DNA of 64,000 nt from an uncultured Lachnospiraceae bacterium (GCA_910584845.1 CAJUDH010000008.1:62001-126000); one strand, 5' to 3'; positions 7,934 to 17,756 are shown, counted from the stretch's first letter. The notes: generated by a model not told the origin, from the letters alone. Translations and numbers: made by a program.

Positions 7934-8359
7934 ATGTTCATGGGTGAGTATAATCATACGGTAGATGCTAAGGGACGGTTAATCGTCCCTTCCAAATTCA
8001 GGGAACAGCTGGGGGACGAGTTCGTGGTCACGAAAGGCCTTGACGGCTGTCTGTTCGTTTATGAGAATACGGAGTGGAAAGCCCTGGAAGAAAAGCTTCA
8101 TGCCCTGCCCCTAACCAACGCCAACGCCAGGAAATTTTCCCGTTTTTTCCTGGCCGGGGCCTCCACCTGTGAAGTAGACAAGCAAGGGAGGATCCTGCTT
8201 CCCGCAGTATTGCGGGAGTTTGCCGCCATTGACAAAGACGCCGTGCTGGTGGGGGTAGGGAGCCGCATTGAGATCTGGAGCAGGGATGCCTGGAACAAGT
8301 CCAATACCTATGATGATATGGAAGAGATCGCTGAAAACATGGAAGGCTTGGGCATATGA
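7934..8359 (+). CDS. mraZ: Transcriptional regulator MraZ
   Basis: This 141-residue protein has two AbrB-like swapped-hairpin repeats and controls the division/cell-wall cluster. Both halves show the family pattern D-x-K-G-R: YNHTVDAKGRLIVPSKFRE near the start and STCEVDKQGRILLPAVLRE in the second half. A GTG at 7925 is in frame, but the ATG at 7934 gives the conserved MFMGEY start and is preceded by GGGTGG. Its stop overlaps the rsmH start (ATGA). It probably binds the box array directly upstream. Confidence 0.95.
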   Translation: MFMGEYNHTVDAKGRLIVPSKFREQLGDEFVVTKGLDGCLFVYENTEWKALEEKLHALPLTNANARKFSRFFLAGASTCEVDKQGRILLPAVLREFAAIDKDAVLVGVGSRIEIWSRDAWNKSNTYDDMEEIAENMEGLGI

Positions 8360-9294
8360 CGTTTGAACACAAACCGGTTTTGCTGGAAGAGACAGTGGAA
8401 AGCTTAAACATCCAGCCGGGCGGGACTTATGTAGATGGCACCTTAGGGGGCGGCGGACATGCTTTTGCCGTGTTAAGCCGCTTGGGGGGCCAGGGGAGGC
8501 TCATAGGCATTGACCAGGACGGCGATGCCATCGAGGCGGCAAAAAGGCGTCTGGAAGGCTTTGGAAGCCGGGCCGCCATAGTACGTGGCAATTATGAAGA
8601 ACTGCCAGGCATATTGGATTCCCTGGGCATTGATAAAGTGGAAGGGGTTTACCTGGATTTAGGGGTATCTTCCTACCAGCTGGATACGGCCAGCAGGGGA
8701 TTTACTTATCGGGACCCCATGGCCCCTTTGGATATGCGTATGGATCAAAGGGGGGGCCGGACGGCAGCCGATATTGTCAATACTTATGAAGAACAGGAAT
8801 TATATCGGATTCTAAGAGATTACGGAGAGGAGAGGTTTGCAAAAAACATAGCCAGGCATATTGTGGCTGCCCGGCAGAAAAAGGCCCTGGCCACCACGGG
8901 GGACCTGGTGGAAGTGGTCAAGGCTTCCATACCCATGAAGATGAGGGCATCCGGAGGGCATCCGGCTAAACGGACGTTTCAGGCTTTGCGCATTGAGCTC
9001 AACCGGGAACTGGAAGTGCTGGACGGTTCCCTGGACGCTATGATTGGCCGGCTTAAGCCAGGGGGGCGGCTAAGCGTGATTACGTTCCACTCCCTGGAAG
9101 ACAGGATGGTGAAGAACTGCTTTCGGAAGAACGAAAACCCTTGCCAGTGCCCGCCGGAATTTCCGGTGTGTATGTGCGGGAAAGTGGGGAAAGGCAGGGT
9201 GGTTACGCGAAAGCCCCTGTCTGCCACCCAGGAGGAGCTGGCAGGGAACACGCGGGCAAAGAGCGCAAAATTGCGGGTATTTGAGCGGAGTTAG
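8356..9294 (+). CDS. rsmH: 16S rRNA m4C1402 methyltransferase RsmH
   Basis: This 312-residue SAM-dependent enzyme (formerly MraW) methylates N4 of C1402 in 16S rRNA. It begins with HKPVLLEETVESL, has the SAM-binding DGTLGGGGHA, the GVYLDLGVSSYQLD segment and RMDQRGGRTAADIVN. It ends with the conserved NTRAKSAKLRVFERS. Length and position after mraZ, with a four-base ATGA overlap, are standard for the dcw cluster. Confidence 0.97.
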   Translation: MTFEHKPVLLEETVESLNIQPGGTYVDGTLGGGGHAFAVLSRLGGQGRLIGIDQDGDAIEAAKRRLEGFGSRAAIVRGNYEELPGILDSLGIDKVEGVYLDLGVSSYQLDTASRGFTYRDPMAPLDMRMDQRGGRTAADIVNTYEEQELYRILRDYGEERFAKNIARHIVAARQKKALATTGDLVEVVKASIPMKMRASGGHPAKRTFQALRIELNRELEVLDGSLDAMIGRLKPGGRLSVITFHSLEDRMVKNCFRKNENPCQCPPEFPVCMCGKVGKGRVVTRKPLSATQEELAGNTRAKSAKLRVFERS

Positions 9295-9325
9295 GTGGCT
9301 TCTGCTTGGAAGGAGGTAGAGAGGC

Positions 9326-9805
9326 ATGGCGGCAATAAAAAAGAAACCTCTACGTCAAGAATATGTGTATGGGAATACGGCAAGGGCCATAGAGCCGGCC
9401 AGGAAAACAGGCGGAAAGCCCAAAAGGCCGGTACGCCGCAGGGCGGTGAGCTATACCGTCAGGCGGAACCGGGAAAAGGCGCTCCGCATGGATTTGCCTT
9501 ACGTGATGTTATTGACTTTTGCGGCATTTTGTGTCTTGGCCATCTGCGTGAATTATTTGCAGGTCCAGTCGGCCATGGCTTCCAGGCTTTCCCAGATAGA
9601 GGAGTTGGAAAAGAAGGTAGAACAATTAAAAGTGGAAAACGACGCATTGCAGGTCAGGATCAATGCCAGCATCGATCTGGATCATATTTATAAAGTGGCT
9701 ACGGAAGAACTGGGCATGGTATATGCCAATCCGGAACAGGTGCTTTTGTATGATAAGACAGAAAGCGAGTATGTAAGGCAGTATGAGGACATCCCCGACC
9801 AATAA
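9326..9805 (+). CDS. ftsL: Cell division protein FtsL-like
   Basis: This 159-residue bitopic protein has a long basic cytoplasmic tail (residues 1-54) and one membrane segment at about 56-76. An extracytoplasmic coiled coil (SQIEELEKKVEQLKVENDAL) is followed by the short conserved region KVATEELGMVYANPEQV typical of FtsL/DivIC. Position between rsmH and the division PBP identifies it as FtsL, which works with DivIB and DivIC to activate septal peptidoglycan synthesis. It has an AAGGAGG ribosome site. Its 3' end overlaps the next gene by 23 bases. Confidence 0.88.
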   Translation: MAAIKKKPLRQEYVYGNTARAIEPARKTGGKPKRPVRRRAVSYTVRRNREKALRMDLPYVMLLTFAAFCVLAICVNYLQVQSAMASRLSQIEELEKKVEQLKVENDALQVRINASIDLDHIYKVATEELGMVYANPEQVLLYDKTESEYVRQYEDIPDQ

Positions 9806-12056
9806 CCCTGGCAGGAAGCCGGGAAAGAGGCGTGTGTTTTTAAAATATATGCGAGAAAAGCTGGCGATCGCGGTCATCGTGATTGTGCTGGCTTTGTTTG
9901 CTTTGCTCTATGTGTTGTATGACATTGTTAAAAACAACAAGGACAGCTATAACCAGATCGTATTGTCCCAGCAAAACTATGAAAGCCGGACCATACCTTA
10001 CCGGCGGGGGGACATTGTGGACCGCAACGGTACCTGCCTGGCCACCACGGAGAAAGTGTACAACCTGATTATTGACCCGAAACAGGTTATGTGGGACGAG
10101 GCGAATTTCCTGGAGGCGACGGTATCGGCTTTGGTAAATGTTTTTGGCTACGATGCCCAGGTGATCCGTTCCCTGATTACGGAAAACGCTTCCAAACAAT
10201 ACATCCGGTATGCCAGGCAGCTTTCTTACGAACAGAAGGAAGCGTTTGAAAAACTCCAGGAAGAGACCAATAAGGCCAATATAGCCAATGGGTCAAAAAC
10301 CCGGGTGAAGGGGGTCTGGTTTGAAGACGAATACCGCCGGTACTATCCCTACAATTCCCTGGGCTGCAATGTGATCGGCTTTGTCAACAGCGACGGCGTG
10401 GACGGTTCTACCGGCATAGAACGGTCTTATAATGAATATTTGACCGGGGTCAATGGGCGGGAGTATGGCTACCTGAACGACGATTCCAATTTGGAACGGG
10501 TGATTAAATCCGCAGTCAACGGGGGCAAGGTTATGTCTACCATCGACATCCGTATCCAGACGGTGGTGGAAAACCATATCCAGGAATGGCTAAATGAAAC
10601 CGGTTCCGACCGGGTGGGCGTAGTGGTGATGGACCCCAATAACGGAGAAATCCTGGCTATGGCCAGCGACAAGACCTTTGACTTAAACGACCCGAGGGCG
10701 GTTTCCGGCCGGTACGGGGAGGAGGAAATCCGGGAAATGGGGGAAAAAGAGGCCGTCAGCGTATACAAAAACCAGCATCGGAATACGGACGGCTCCACCA
10801 TAACCCGGGAACAGGTGCCAGACCATTTTAGCGATGAGGAAGTGCTCTCTTATGGGAGGCAGGTGGCCTGGAACCAGGAATGGCGCAATTTCTGCATTAG
10901 CGATACCTTTGAGCCCGGTTCCCCCCAGAAGATCTTTACGGTGGCCACAGCCATGGAAGAGGGCATCCTCGACGGAAGCGAATCTTTTTTTTGCGACGGC
11001 CATCAAGAAGTAGGGGGCTGGGACATTGCCTGCGTAAAAGGTACCGGCCATGGGAACCTGACCGTGGCGGAGTCGTTGATGCAGTCTTGCAATGACTGTA
11101 TGATGCAGATGGCCGCCATGATTGGACGGAACCGTTTTTCCAAATACCAGAAAATGTTTGGCTTTGGCCTGAAAACAGGGATTGATTTGCCGGGGGAGGA
11201 AGACGCGGCCAGCTTGGTTTACAGCGAAGAAAACATGGACGTTACCTCCCTGGCCACCAACGCTTTCGGCCAGAATTATAACTGTACCATGATCCAGATG
11301 GCGGCTGCCTACTGTTCCGTGATCAATGGCGGTTCCTACTATGAACCCCATGTCGTGCGCCAGGTTTACAACGAGCAGGGGTCAGTGGTGAAAAAGGTAG
11401 ACGCCAAATTGGTGCGGGAAACCGTATCGGAGAATACGGCAAGCTTTATCCGGGAAGCTTTGCTGCGGACCGTGTCCGAGGGCACGGGGAAAGCCGCCGC
11501 AGTGGAAGGCTATGAAATTGCGGGAAAGACCGGTACGGCGGAAAAGACCCCCCGGGACAAGAAAAATTATGTGGTTTCTTTCTGTGGGTTTGCGCCGGCT
11601 TATAACCCCCAGGTGCTGGTATATGTGGTGGTGGATACCCCCCATGTAAAAGACCAGCCCCATAGTTCCTATGCCAGCGGCGTGTTCCAGAAAATCATGA
11701 AGGAAATCCTGCCATATTTGAACATTTTTCCCGTGGTGGAGCAGGGGCCGCAGGAAGACGGCGCCGGGGCTTTCCCGGAAAACGAAGGGGTTACGGACAA
11801 CATAGCGCCCCTTCCCCCGGAAAATCCCCAGCCGGAAGAGACAAAGGCTTATGAGACCGACGAATATATAGAAAGCGGCGAAGAGGCAGGAAACGGGCTT
11901 CCGGGAATGGTGCCCGGCCAGCCTCCGGAAGAAAGCAGCACCGCCGGCGGCGACGGCAATATTGGGGAAAGCACAGGCACGGCCGAAAGCGGGGCCGGCG
12001 GGGACGAGGCGGAAAGCACCGGCCAGGAAACAAGCGGTCCGGAGGAAGGCACATAA
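9783..12056 (+). CDS. ftsI: Division-type class B penicillin-binding protein (FtsI-like)
   Basis: This 757-residue transpeptidase has an N-terminal membrane anchor (about residues 25-48), a pedestal domain (YYPYNSLGCNVIGFV) and a transpeptidase domain. The active-site triads are EPGSPQK (SxxK), SCN (SxN) and GKTGTAEK (KTG). The SxxK tetrad reads SPQK where the commonest form is STFK, but the catalytic Ser and Lys remain. After about residue 640 comes an acidic, Pro/Gly/Glu-rich tail of more than 100 residues with no PASTA domain. The tail is unusual in length and low in complexity. It probably makes septal peptidoglycan together with FtsW. Confidence 0.9.
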   Translation: MRTSPTNNPGRKPGKRRVFLKYMREKLAIAVIVIVLALFALLYVLYDIVKNNKDSYNQIVLSQQNYESRTIPYRRGDIVDRNGTCLATTEKVYNLIIDPKQVMWDEANFLEATVSALVNVFGYDAQVIRSLITENASKQYIRYARQLSYEQKEAFEKLQEETNKANIANGSKTRVKGVWFEDEYRRYYPYNSLGCNVIGFVNSDGVDGSTGIERSYNEYLTGVNGREYGYLNDDSNLERVIKSAVNGGKVMSTIDIRIQTVVENHIQEWLNETGSDRVGVVVMDPNNGEILAMASDKTFDLNDPRAVSGRYGEEEIREMGEKEAVSVYKNQHRNTDGSTITREQVPDHFSDEEVLSYGRQVAWNQEWRNFCISDTFEPGSPQKIFTVATAMEEGILDGSESFFCDGHQEVGGWDIACVKGTGHGNLTVAESLMQSCNDCMMQMAAMIGRNRFSKYQKMFGFGLKTGIDLPGEEDAASLVYSEENMDVTSLATNAFGQNYNCTMIQMAAAYCSVINGGSYYEPHVVRQVYNEQGSVVKKVDAKLVRETVSENTASFIREALLRTVSEGTGKAAAVEGYEIAGKTGTAEKTPRDKKNYVVSFCGFAPAYNPQVLVYVVVDTPHVKDQPHSSYASGVFQKIMKEILPYLNIFPVVEQGPQEDGAGAFPENEGVTDNIAPLPPENPQPEETKAYETDEYIESGEEAGNGLPGMVPGQPPEESSTAGGDGNIGESTGTAESGAGGDEAESTGQETSGPEEGT

Positions 12057-12061
12057 AATAG

Positions 12062-12097
12062 CGGGCAGGAGGGATGCGGACGTTTTCCTCCTGCCCG
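12062..12097 (+). terminator. Hairpin between the two PBP genes
   Basis: CGGGCAGGAGG (12062-12072) pairs perfectly with CCTCCTGCCCG (12087-12097). Only a weak T tract follows, so it may be a leaky terminator or a processing site within the dcw transcript. Confidence 0.45.
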
Positions 12098-12154
12098 TTC
12101 TAAACCCTGGGCCCATTCATATATTATAGGGATAAGCAAAGGCAGGGGGCCGCT

Positions 12155-13906
12155 ATGGGTTCCAATCAGACCAGGCATCGGAGGAAGGCCGCCCTATTAT
12201 GTTTTCTGATGTGTGCATCCATGGTAGGGCTAATGGGCCGTCTGGCTTATTTGATGTTATGCCGTTCTGCCCATTATAGCCAGATGGCGGAAGATTTGCA
12301 TGAGCGGGAGCGTACCATAAAGGCGGCCAGGGGGAATATCCTGGATGCCAACGGGACCGTGATTGCTACGAACCGTACGGTTTGCACCATTTCCGTAATC
12401 TATAACCAGGTAAAGGACCGGGAAAAGGTAATCGAAACCTTATGCCGGGAACTGGGGATGGAAGAGGAAGGGGTACGCAAAAAGGTGGAAAAACGCAGCG
12501 CAAGGGAAATCATCCGGACCAATGTGGATAAAGGGACCGGGGACCGGATCCGGGATTTCCATTTGGCCGGCGTGAAAGTGGATGAGGATTATAAACGGTA
12601 TTACCCTTTTGATTCCCTGGCATCTAAGGTTTTGGGGTTTACAGGAGGCGACAACCAGGGGATTATCGGGCTGGAGGTGGTTTACGAACCTTATTTAAAA
12701 GGGGTCAACGGCATGATCCTTACCACTACCGATGCGGCCGGCGTGGAGATTGAAAACGCTTTTGAAGACCGTGCGGAGCCCATCGCAGGAAATGACTTAC
12801 ATATCAGCCTGGACGTGAATATCCAGCAATATGCGGAACAGGCCGCCTATGAGGCCCTGGAAAAAAAGGGGGCCAAACGGGTGTCCGTTATTATTATGAA
12901 CCCGCAGAACGGGGGAATCATGGCCATGGTAAACGTGCCGGAGTTTAATTTAAACGACCCTTTTACTTTGAATGTGGAGGCGCCGGCAGGCATTTCCGCA
13001 AAGGAAAAGCAGGAACGGTTGAACCAGATGTGGAGGAACCCCAGCATAAACGATACCTACGAGCCGGGTTCCACCTCCAAAATCATTACGGCCGCCGCCG
13101 GCCTGGAAGCCGGCGTGGTGTCTTTGGAGGATACTTTTTCCTGCCCCGGGTTCCGTATTGTGGAAGACCGGAAAATCCGGTGCCACAAAGTGGGCGGCCA
13201 TGGGGGCGAGACCTTTTTGCAGGGGGTGATGAATTCCTGCAACCCCGTATTCATTGACGTGGGGCAAAGGCTTGGGGTGGACAATTATTGCCGCTATTTT
13301 GAACAATTTGGCATGAAGGAAAAGACCGGGATCGACCTGCCCGGGGAGGCAGGGACCATTATGCATAAAAAAGAAAATATGGGCCTGGTGGAATTGGCTA
13401 CGGTTTCTTTTGGCCAATCTTTCCAGATCACGCCTATCCAGCTGATTACCACTGCTTCCTCCGTAATCAACGGCGGGCGGAGGGTAACGCCGCATTTCGG
13501 GGTGAAGGTAGTGGGCGGGGGCGGGACAACGGTCCACCGTTTTACTTATCCGGTGAAGGAGGGCGTTTTATCCGAAAAAACCAGCGCAGCCATGCGCTAT
13601 GCCCTGGAACAGGTGGTGGCGCAAGGGGGCGGGAAAAAGGCTGCGCTGGAAGGGTACCGGATCGGCGGAAAGACCGCCACTTCCGAAAAACTGCCCCGGA
13701 GCCTGAAAAAGTACATTTCGTCTTTTATTGGCTTTGCGCCGGCAGACGACCCACAGGTCATTGCCCTGATCACCATAGACGAACCCCAGGGGGTCTATTA
13801 TGGGGGCACCATTGCCGCCCCGGTCATTGCCGATATTTTTCAGAATATTTTACCATATCTGGGAATCGGTCCAGGGCAATTGAAGAATACGCCAGATTAT
13901 GAATAG
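12155..13906 (+). CDS. spoVD: Class B penicillin-binding protein, SpoVD-like
   Basis: This 583-residue transpeptidase has an N-terminal membrane segment (about residues 10-35), a dimerisation/pedestal region (ARGNILDANGTVIATNRT) and a transpeptidase domain with EPGSTSK and SCN. The third motif reads GGKTATSEK, so the usual KTG is KTA. Two division-type PBPs in tandem recall pbpB-spoVD of Bacillus, where SpoVD makes spore cortex; the second gene is therefore called SpoVD-like. No PASTA domain is visible. The start ATG follows AGGGGG. Assignment to sporulation rather than vegetative division rests on position. Confidence 0.8.
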   Translation: MGSNQTRHRRKAALLCFLMCASMVGLMGRLAYLMLCRSAHYSQMAEDLHERERTIKAARGNILDANGTVIATNRTVCTISVIYNQVKDREKVIETLCRELGMEEEGVRKKVEKRSAREIIRTNVDKGTGDRIRDFHLAGVKVDEDYKRYYPFDSLASKVLGFTGGDNQGIIGLEVVYEPYLKGVNGMILTTTDAAGVEIENAFEDRAEPIAGNDLHISLDVNIQQYAEQAAYEALEKKGAKRVSVIIMNPQNGGIMAMVNVPEFNLNDPFTLNVEAPAGISAKEKQERLNQMWRNPSINDTYEPGSTSKIITAAAGLEAGVVSLEDTFSCPGFRIVEDRKIRCHKVGGHGGETFLQGVMNSCNPVFIDVGQRLGVDNYCRYFEQFGMKEKTGIDLPGEAGTIMHKKENMGLVELATVSFGQSFQITPIQLITTASSVINGGRRVTPHFGVKVVGGGGTTVHRFTYPVKEGVLSEKTSAAMRYALEQVVAQGGGKKAALEGYRIGGKTATSEKLPRSLKKYISSFIGFAPADDPQVIALITIDEPQGVYYGGTIAAPVIADIFQNILPYLGIGPGQLKNTPDYE

Positions 13907-13952
13907 CATGGCCAAATTACTAGAATCTGTTTTTGGCGATTCCAATCGGTAG

Positions 13953-13981
13953 TTGATTATTCTTTCAAAAAGACGTATACT
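13953..13981 (+). promoter_or_regulatory. Internal sigma-A promoter before mraY
   Basis: TTGATT (13953-13958) and TATACT (13976-13981) have a 17-bp spacer in the 192-bp gap before mraY, so mraY and the genes after it can be transcribed apart from the PBPs. Confidence 0.75.
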
Positions 13982-14098
13982 ATGAAAGGAAACAGGACGA
14001 GGCCGCGGCATAAGGCTGCGGCGCCGGCCGAAATACAAAAACATACATAATAAATAGGGCTTCCGCCTGGTCAAGCGGCGGCCAAATAGGGGTGCATC

Positions 14099-15067
14099 AT
14101 GATTAACGAAACCATACTAGCGATTATTATAGCTTTCACCATCAGCGCCATATTATGTCCCATTGTTATTCCTTTTCTCCATAAGCTGAAGTTTGGGCAG
14201 CAAGTGCGCACGGACGGGCCCGAGGCGCATTTGAAAAAGCAAGGGACGCCCACGATGGGGGGGCTGGTGATCCTTACCAGCATTATAATTACATCTTTGT
14301 TTTACATCCGGGACTACCCTAAGATTATTCCGGTTTTGTTTATGACCGTTGGTTTTGGCATTGTGGGCTTTTTGGATGATTACATCAAGATTGTGATGAA
14401 AAGGTCGGAAGGTTTAAACCCCAAGCAAAAGCTTGCGGGGCAGATCTTGATTACGTGCGTGTTTGCCTATTACCTCATGAATTCCGACGAGGTGGGGACG
14501 GAGGCCCTGATCCCCTTTACCGGCGGGTTTGGCGGCGGGTATTTTGTGGATTTGGGCATTTTGTTCGTGCCTTTTGTGTTTGCGGTGGTGCTGGGCACGG
14601 ATAACGGCGTGAACTTTACCGACGGCCTGGATGGCCTTTGCACCAGTGTGACTATTTTGGTGGCCACTTTCCTGACCATAGTGGCCCTGGGGGAGGGCAG
14701 CGGCATCAGCCCCATTACCGGGGCGGTGGTGGGGAGCCTGCTAGGGTTCCTTTTGTTTAACGTCTACCCTGCCAGGGTGTTTATGGGGGATACCGGTTCC
14801 CTGGCCCTGGGGGGCTTTGTGGCTTCCAGCGCCCTGATGATGCAGATGCCCTTTTTTATCCCGATTATCGGTATGGTTTATCTGGTGGAAGTGCTGTCCG
14901 TGATGTTGCAGGTGGGCTACTTTAAAGCCACCGGGGGGAAGCGTATTTTCCGGATGGCGCCCATCCATCACCATTTTGAGCTGGGCGGGTGGTCGGAAAC
15001 CCGGGTTGTGGCGGTGTTTTCCATTGTCACCTCGATCCTGTGCCTGCTGGCATATTTAGGGCTGTAA
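14099..15067 (+). CDS. mraY: Phospho-MurNAc-pentapeptide translocase MraY
   Basis: This 322-residue polytopic membrane enzyme makes lipid I from UDP-MurNAc-pentapeptide and undecaprenyl phosphate. Visible signatures are GTPTMGGLVI, the catalytic aspartate pair in GFLDDYIKI, NFTDGLDGLCT, the MGDTGSLALGG loop and the APIHHHFELGGWSE histidine motif. About ten membrane segments and the length agree with the family. It starts at the ATG at 14099 with a weak ribosome site (AGGGGTGC). Confidence 0.97.
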   Translation: MINETILAIIIAFTISAILCPIVIPFLHKLKFGQQVRTDGPEAHLKKQGTPTMGGLVILTSIIITSLFYIRDYPKIIPVLFMTVGFGIVGFLDDYIKIVMKRSEGLNPKQKLAGQILITCVFAYYLMNSDEVGTEALIPFTGGFGGGYFVDLGILFVPFVFAVVLGTDNGVNFTDGLDGLCTSVTILVATFLTIVALGEGSGISPITGAVVGSLLGFLLFNVYPARVFMGDTGSLALGGFVASSALMMQMPFFIPIIGMVYLVEVLSVMLQVGYFKATGGKRIFRMAPIHHHFELGGWSETRVVAVFSIVTSILCLLAYLGL

Positions 15068-15127
15068 AGGGATAACAAGAGCACAAAAAGATTTTGGAAG
15101 TATATGATGCACAGAATGGAGGAAAAT

Positions 15128-16483
15128 ATGGACGATCAAAAAGTTTTGGTGGCCGGGGCCGGCAAAAGCGGCATTGCGGCGGTGAAGCTTATGCTGTCCC
15201 TGGGTGGCCAGGTGGTCCTTTATGACGGAAACGACCGGCTGGACCGGAATCGGTTAAAAAGGCAGTTTGACGAAGACGCCAAGGTGTCCATTGTGTTGGG
15301 GGAATTAAGCCGGACCAGCCTGGTGGGGGTAGAGCTGGCAGTGATCAGCCCCGGGATTTCCCTGGATGCGCCTTTTGTTGCTGTGCTGGATGAGGCGGGG
15401 ATCCCCATTTGGAGCGAGGTTCAACTGGCTTACCATGTGTCCAAAGGAAAGCTCATAGCCATTACAGGCACCAATGGAAAGACAACGACCACGGCTTTGG
15501 CCGGGGCTTTGATGAAGGCCTGCTTTGAAGAAGTGTTTGTGGTGGGGAATATCGGGACCCCCTATACGGAAACGGCCCTGGAGACTACGGAGAGGTCGGT
15601 GACCGTGGCAGAAATTTCCAGCTTCCAGCTGGAGACCATTATGGATTTCCACCCCAATATCAGTGCGGTCCTCAATATTACCCCAGACCATCTGGACCGC
15701 CACGGGACTATGGAGAACTACATAGAGATTAAGGAACGGGTATGCGTCAACCAGACAGAAAAGGACTGGGTGGTGCTTAACTATGAGGATCCGGTATTAC
15801 GGGCGTTCGGCGAGGGTAAGGGGCTGAAGCCGAAAGTATTTTTCTTCAGCAGCGCCCGGCCCCTGGACGAAGGCATTTACCTGGCCGGGTGCCAGATCGT
15901 GTATGCCCATCAGGGGCAGAAGGAAAATGTGGTAAATGTCCATGAGCTGCAGCTGTTGGGGCGCCACAACTATGAAAACGTGATGGCGGCCATTGCCATA
16001 GGCATTTGCATGGGGGTTCCCATGGACACGGTCCGTATGGTGGTGAGGCGGTTCCAGGCAGTGGAACACCGGATTGAGTTTGTGCTGGAAAGGGCCGGCG
16101 TCAAATTTTACAATGATTCCAAAGGGACCAATCCGGATGCGGCAATCCAGGCCATCCGCGCAATGCCCGGGCCCACGGTGCTGATTGCGGGGGGCTATGA
16201 CAAACACAGCGAATATGATGCCTGGATCGAGGAGTTTGCAGGCAAGGTAAAATACTTGGTGCTTATCGGCCAGACCCGGGATAAAATCGCCGAGTGTGCC
16301 CGGGCCCACGGCTTTAACGAGATCATGTACGCCGAGGACATGTTTGAGGCAGTGAGCGTCTGCGCCGCCTATGCGGATCCCGGCGACAACGTACTTTTGT
16401 CCCCGGCATGTGCCAGCTGGGGGATGTTTGCAAATTATGAGGAGAGGGGCAGGATTTTCAAGGAATGTGTGCGGAGCTTGTAA
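15128..16483 (+). CDS. murD: UDP-MurNAc-L-alanine:D-glutamate ligase MurD
   Basis: This 451-residue cytoplasmic Mur ligase adds D-glutamate to UDP-MurNAc-L-Ala. It has an N-terminal nucleotide-substrate domain (VLVAGAGKSGIAAVKLM) and the ATP-binding loop ITGTNGKTTT. The central domain contains AEISSFQLE and NITPDHLDRH, and the C-terminal domain contains NDSKGTNPDA and LSPACASWGMF. The ATG at 15128 was preferred over one at 15104 because GGAGG precedes it at five bases and the protein then begins as in the family. Confidence 0.96.
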   Translation: MDDQKVLVAGAGKSGIAAVKLMLSLGGQVVLYDGNDRLDRNRLKRQFDEDAKVSIVLGELSRTSLVGVELAVISPGISLDAPFVAVLDEAGIPIWSEVQLAYHVSKGKLIAITGTNGKTTTTALAGALMKACFEEVFVVGNIGTPYTETALETTERSVTVAEISSFQLETIMDFHPNISAVLNITPDHLDRHGTMENYIEIKERVCVNQTEKDWVVLNYEDPVLRAFGEGKGLKPKVFFFSSARPLDEGIYLAGCQIVYAHQGQKENVVNVHELQLLGRHNYENVMAAIAIGICMGVPMDTVRMVVRRFQAVEHRIEFVLERAGVKFYNDSKGTNPDAAIQAIRAMPGPTVLIAGGYDKHSEYDAWIEEFAGKVKYLVLIGQTRDKIAECARAHGFNEIMYAEDMFEAVSVCAAYADPGDNVLLSPACASWGMFANYEERGRIFKECVRSL

Positions 16484-16510
16484 TGCATGGGAGATAGAAA
16501 GGATGAGGCT

Positions 16511-17644
16511 ATGGCCCCCAAAAATAAGGTAAAACGTTTTTACGATTACAGCCTCCTGTTCAGTATTATTTTTCTGATGGCCTTCGGGCTGGTGATGATC
16601 TATAGCGCCAGTTCCTATACGGCGCAGCTGAAATACAATAACCCGGCCTATTTTATGGTCCGGCAGCTAAAGATTGCGATGGGCGGCCTTATCCTGGCCA
16701 TTGCCATATCCAAGATGGATTACCACTGGTATGCCAGGTTTTCCGTTTTGGCCTATATACTTTCTTATGTACTTATGATTGCAGTTGCCTTGGCAGGCAA
16801 AGATTCCCATGGCAGCAGGCGGTGGCTGAAGGTGGGCGGCGTTACCTTCCAGCCCACGGAATTTGTAAAAATCGTGCTGATTGTCCTTTTGGCTACGGTG
16901 ATTACTTATTTGGGGAAGAAAATAAACTCCTGGAAATCCATAGGGCTGGTTGCGGGCCTGACCTTGCCCATAGCCGGATTGGTGGCCGCCAACAATTTGA
17001 GTTCGGGGATTATTATCGTTGGCATTGCTTTTTTTATGCTGTTTGTAGCCTGTAAAAAAATCTGGCCTTTCTTTTTATGCGGCATTATGGGAGGGGCGGC
17101 GATTTTGACGGCAGGGCCGTTGGCCACGGCACTGGAAGCAATTAAGCTATTGAAGCCCTACCAGCTGGAACGGATCCATGTGTGGCTGGATCCGGAAGCT
17201 TACCCCATGGACGGGGGGTTCCAGGTGCTTCAGGGGCTTTATGCCATCGGGTCCGGGGGGCTGGTAGGAAAAGGCCTGGGGGAGAGCATCCAGAAAATGG
17301 GGTTTGTGCCGGAAGCCCAGAACGACTATATTTTTGCCATTATCTGTGAAGAACTGGGGCTTTTTGGCGCCGTTTCCGTGATTATGATTTTTTTGTTTTT
17401 GGTTTACCGGTTTACCATCATTGCCGGAAACGCGCCGGATTTATTTGGCGCGCTGCTGGTGGTGGGGGTCATGGGCCATATCGCGATTCAGGTGATTTTA
17501 AATATTGCCGTGGTCACCAATACCATCCCCAATACGGGGATAACCTTGCCGTTTATCAGCTACGGCGGGACATCGGTGCTGTTTTTAATGATTGAAATGG
17601 GCATGGTCCTTAGCGTATCCAACCAGATAAAACTGGAAAAGTGA
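16511..17644 (+). CDS. ftsW: Lipid II polymerase FtsW (SEDS family)
   Basis: This 377-residue SEDS glycosyltransferase has about ten membrane helices. It polymerises lipid II at the septum with its partner PBP. Family marks are GLVMIYSASSYTA in the first helix, the KVGGVTFQPTEFVKIVLI segment, the loop with YQLERIHVWLDPE, GGFQVLQGLYAIGSGGL and the C-terminal TGITLPFISYGGTS. An in-frame ATG exists at 16487, but AAAGGA lies before the one at 16511. Position after murD is typical. Confidence 0.93.
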   Translation: MAPKNKVKRFYDYSLLFSIIFLMAFGLVMIYSASSYTAQLKYNNPAYFMVRQLKIAMGGLILAIAISKMDYHWYARFSVLAYILSYVLMIAVALAGKDSHGSRRWLKVGGVTFQPTEFVKIVLIVLLATVITYLGKKINSWKSIGLVAGLTLPIAGLVAANNLSSGIIIVGIAFFMLFVACKKIWPFFLCGIMGGAAILTAGPLATALEAIKLLKPYQLERIHVWLDPEAYPMDGGFQVLQGLYAIGSGGLVGKGLGESIQKMGFVPEAQNDYIFAIICEELGLFGAVSVIMIFLFLVYRFTIIAGNAPDLFGALLVVGVMGHIAIQVILNIAVVTNTIPNTGITLPFISYGGTSVLFLMIEMGMVLSVSNQIKLEK

Positions 17645-17756
17645 CGGCTTCAGGCAAAAATGAAAGAAGGAGCAAGGATTTTTGCAATGGGCCAGAAACA
17701 TTTCCCAAAGTGTTTACATAGGATGGAATATAGGCAAATACACGGGAGGTATGGGG

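Noticed and set aside
15104..15130. Similarity between the bases before murD and those before trkA (around GAATGGAGGAAA)
   Set aside because: The shared part is mostly the ribosome binding site; with two cases a common regulatory motif cannot be claimed.
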